Shown: positions 62,119 to 64,000 of the stretch, one piece after another
How positions within the stretch are numbered: the stretch's first letter is position 1
Layout: every line of letters starts with the position of its first letter
Assembly: GCF_021272185.1 (NCBI RefSeq)
Contig: NZ_JAJSEC010000001.1
Location: forward strand, 682,001-746,000
DNA: 64,000 nt
From: Roseivivax sp. GX 12232
GTDB taxonomy: Bacteria > Pseudomonadota > Alphaproteobacteria > Rhodobacterales > Rhodobacteraceae
Reading direction: 5' to 3'
Program-made: the position numbers and the translations under genes
The notes under the pieces: model-generated
The model's input: only the letters and a program-made list of their open reading frames with translations
The model's database searches: none
Told to the model about the DNA's origin: nothing

Positions 62119-62696
62119 GCCGTCTCTCCGTTCCAGACCTGAATGCCCGCCGCGCCCAGAAGCTGCGCCGTCTCGGCGAGCGGCAGGCCCACGACGGCGG
62201 TGAAGGAGCCCGAGATCCAGGGGATCAGCGCCCCCGCGGGCCCCTGGATGCCGTAGCCGCCCGCCTTGCCCTGCCAGTCGCCGGTGGCGAGATAGCCGCG
62301 GATCTCGTCTTCCGAGAGGCGCTTCATCTTGACCTGGCTGACCACCTCGCGCTCCCAGAGCGCGTCGCCCCGGCGCACCGCGACGGCGGTGATGACCCGA
62401 TGACGGCGCCCCGAGAGGCCGCGCAGGAAGGCCTCGGCCTCGCCCGCGTCGGCGGGTTTGCCGAGGATGCGTCGGCCGAGCGCCACGGTGGTATCCGCCG
62501 AGAGCACCACGTCGCCCTCTCCGGCGCGGACGGCCAATGCCTTTTCCCGCGCCATGCGGATGCAATAGGGCCGCGGCAGCTCACGCGGGCGCGGCGTCTC
62601 GTCGATATCGGGCGGGCGCACGTCATCGGCCACGAGCCCCAGCTCGGCCAGAAGGTCGCGCCTGCGCGGGCTTCCCGATCCCAGAATCAGCGCCAT
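62115..62696 (-). CDS. maf: Maf-like nucleotide pyrophosphatase
   Basis: A 193-residue enzyme hydrolysing non-canonical or excess nucleoside triphosphates. The signature [11 protein letters not shown] is at the N-terminus; [20 protein letters not shown] and [20 protein letters not shown] follow. The start at 62696 gives the family N-terminus; ATG at 62714 lies close to the infA terminator and is less likely. Confidence 0.95.
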   Translation of the reverse strand: MALILGSGSPRRRDLLAELGLVADDVRPPDIDETPRPRELPRPYCIRMAREKALAVRAGEGDVVLSADTTVALGRRILGKPADAGEAEAFLRGLSGRRHRVITAVAVRRGDALWEREVVSQVKMKRLSEDEIRGYLATGDWQGKAGGYGIQGPAGALIPWISGSFTAVVGLPLAETAQLLGAAGIQVWNGETA

Positions 62697-62715
62697 GTGG
62701 CACACCCCCGACATG

Positions 62716-62740
62716 AAAGAGGGGCCCGAAGGCCCCCGTT
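62716..62740 (-). terminator. Hairpin after infA
   Basis: Stem GGGGCC-CGAA-GGCCCC (62721-62736); read on the minus strand it carries a TTCG loop and is followed by TCTTTC. 25 bp after the infA stop and just before maf; may be a partial terminator. Confidence 0.6.
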
Positions 62741-62760
62741 TCGCACCGCGCGGACGCGGT

Positions 62761-62979
62761 TCACTTGAAGCGGTAGTTGATGCGGCCCTTGGTCAGATCA
62801 TAGGGCGTCATCTCAACCTGCACCTTGTCGCCAGCCAGAACCCGGATGCGGTTCTTCCGCATCTTGCCTGCCGTATGCGCGATGATCTCATGGCCGTTTT
62901 CAAGCTCGACCCGGAACGTCGCGTTCGGCAGGAGTTCCTTCACGACACCGGGAAATTCGAGCGTATCTTCCTTGGCCAT
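62761..62979 (-). CDS. infA: Translation initiation factor IF-1
   Basis: A 72-residue S1/OB-fold protein: [20 protein letters not shown] at the start, with [20 protein letters not shown] and the C-terminal [10 protein letters not shown]. Exact family length. GGAGAG precedes the ATG. Confidence 0.99.
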   Translation of the reverse strand: MAKEDTLEFPGVVKELLPNATFRVELENGHEIIAHTAGKMRKNRIRVLAGDKVQVEMTPYDLTKGRINYRFK

Positions 62980-63037
62980 GGTCTCTCCTGCATTGCGTTC
63001 ACCCACCGAGAAGCCGTGCCTCTCCGTGCGATGCTGT

Positions 63038-63066
63038 TAAATGGTCCGGTTTTCCCGGCATTTCAA
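63038..63066 (-). promoter_or_regulatory. Putative infA promoter
   Basis: Minus-strand TTGAAA (63061-63066) and CATTTA (63038-63043) with a 17-bp spacer, giving a leader of about 50 nt. The -35 is 3 bp after the stop of the upstream gene. Confidence 0.5.
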
Positions 63067-63069
63067 GGG

Positions 63070-63963
63070 TCAATCTGGCTTCAGCCGCACTTCGACCGGC
63101 GGACCGTCGCGGCCGGACTGCTCTTCCCAGTGGGTGCGGTTCAGAACCACGCCGTCGCGGCGGACCCGGCCGACGCGGTCGAGGTCGACCGAGGCATAGG
63201 CCCAGCCGGGCTGGTCGAGCCGCCCCTCGGCCAGGATGCCGTTCGGCGGGAAGCCGGTGTCGGGCGGGCCGAAGACGCCACCCATGCCGCAGTTGAAGTC
63301 CACCGCCTCGTTCCAGGCAGCCGCCCCCACGGTCGAGGCCATGACCGCGACGCATTGGTTCTCGAGCGCGCGGGCCATGGCGCCGATGCGGACGCGGGAA
63401 TAGCCCGCCCGCGCCTCGGTGCAGGAGGGCACCAGCAGGAGCTCCGAGTCCTTCAGCGCGCGGCCGAAAAGCGGATATTCCGCGTCGTAGCAGATCAGGA
63501 TGCCGATCCGGCCCAGCGCGGTGTCGAAAATGTGCAGCGGCCCGCCCGAGGCGATGCCCCAATCCTCGCGCTCGAAGCGGGTCATGATCTGCTTGTCCTG
63601 GTGGCCCGCCTGCCCGTCCGGCGAGAACAGCCGGGCGCGGTTCACCGGGCGCGGCCCGAGCCCGGGGTCGAAGACCGGCCCCGAGGCGGCGAGGATATGC
63701 ACCCCGTGTTCGGCGGCCAGCCTTGCGTGCAGCGCGTCGGCCTCGGGCACCCGGTCCGAGACCGCCCGAAGCGAGGCTTCGAGGTCGCCCGCCACCCGCA
63801 GGCCGCCCAGGGTCGCCAGCTCCATCGCGCCGTATTCGGGGAAGACCAGCAGATCGGCGCCCGCGCCCGCGGCATCGGCCACCCAGTAGGACAGCTTGGT
63901 CTCGTAGGCGCCCCAGTCGGGCAGGATATCCATCGGGTAGGCCGCGGCGGCCACGGTAATCAT
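63070..63963 (-). CDS. Carbon-nitrogen hydrolase (nitrilase superfamily)
   Basis: A 297-residue amidase-type hydrolase. Catalytic triad: Glu43 (FPEYG), Lys124 (HQDKQ) and Cys158 (ILICYDAEYP). The start at 63963 (MITVAAAAYP) forms an ATGA overlap with a minus-strand frame that enters from the window edge and could be the end of an upstream gene; in-frame ATGs at 63975 and 63996 are alternatives. Substrate unknown. Confidence 0.9.
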   Translation of the reverse strand: MITVAAAAYPMDILPDWGAYETKLSYWVADAAGAGADLLVFPEYGAMELATLGGLRVAGDLEASLRAVSDRVPEADALHARLAAEHGVHILAASGPVFDPGLGPRPVNRARLFSPDGQAGHQDKQIMTRFEREDWGIASGGPLHIFDTALGRIGILICYDAEYPLFGRALKDSELLLVPSCTEARAGYSRVRIGAMARALENQCVAVMASTVGAAAWNEAVDFNCGMGGVFGPPDTGFPPNGILAEGRLDQPGWAYASVDLDRVGRVRRDGVVLNRTHWEEQSGRDGPPVEVRLKPD

Positions 63964-64000
63964 TCGTCCGGCCATGTTCTCATACCTGGAAGACATCGGC

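Overview
The window is a gene-dense, very GC-rich stretch of an alphaproteobacterial chromosome. It contains a complete Rhodobacter capsulatus-type gene transfer agent (GTA) cluster, a lipoyl domain fused to a pyruvate dehydrogenase E1-beta-like protein, a DUF1013/TrcR-type regulator and the order dnaX-ybaB-recR. Together these point to the order Rhodobacterales (Rhodobacteraceae/Roseobacteraceae in the broad sense). The genus cannot be told from this window.

Layout. 1-8.5 kb: end of a ycjX-like gene with a ycjF-like partner, a small membrane protein, ileS, then dnaX-ybaB-recR. 8.5-15.6 kb: an intergenic repeat element, trcR, an RNase T2, a DEAD-box helicase with a 12-residue repeat tail, a VCBS protein, a ferredoxin, an SOS-box-preceded stand-alone OB-fold protein derived from the DnaE2 C-terminus, and a lipoprotein. 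15.9-22.7 kb, minus strand: the degP-like protease, a DUF2065 protein, hflC and hflK (quality control in the envelope), then gor and rpiA. 22.9-28.3 kb: sdaA, then four tightly coupled genes resembling a pyruvate dehydrogenase complex whose three active sites are all altered, then cysE. 28.3-43.1 kb: a dksA-like gene and the whole GTA cluster (gp1 to gp15) on the minus strand, with a 652-bp insertion between terminase and portal. 43.3-54.6 kb: an SLC13 permease, uvrD with an SOS box, a diguanylate cyclase, pyc, a VOC protein, a rhodanese and two identical tRNA-Gly genes. 54.7-59.5 kb: a stand-alone AsnC-type sensor domain and hisB-hisH-hisA-hisF-hisE, interrupted by two minus-strand secreted-protein genes. 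59.6-64 kb, minus strand: a carbon-nitrogen hydrolase, infA, maf, a compact RNase E/G, yacG and a class V aminotransferase.

The most unusual item is the 24405-27434 operon. The E1-alpha-like protein has GDV where the thiamine diphosphate (TPP) motif has GDG. The E1-beta-like protein has His where the catalytic Glu of the TPITE motif sits. The E2-like protein keeps a textbook subunit-binding domain but has APRGPAA in place of DHRxxDG. All reading frames are open and joined by ATGA overlaps, which argues for a maintained pseudo-enzyme assembly rather than recent decay. It lies between a serine dehydratase (makes pyruvate) and serine acetyltransferase (uses acetyl-CoA). The second most unusual item is the SOS-box-driven DnaE2 OB-fold fragment. 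The third is a ~175-bp dispersed inverted-repeat element, one copy of which sits inside the GTA late operon.
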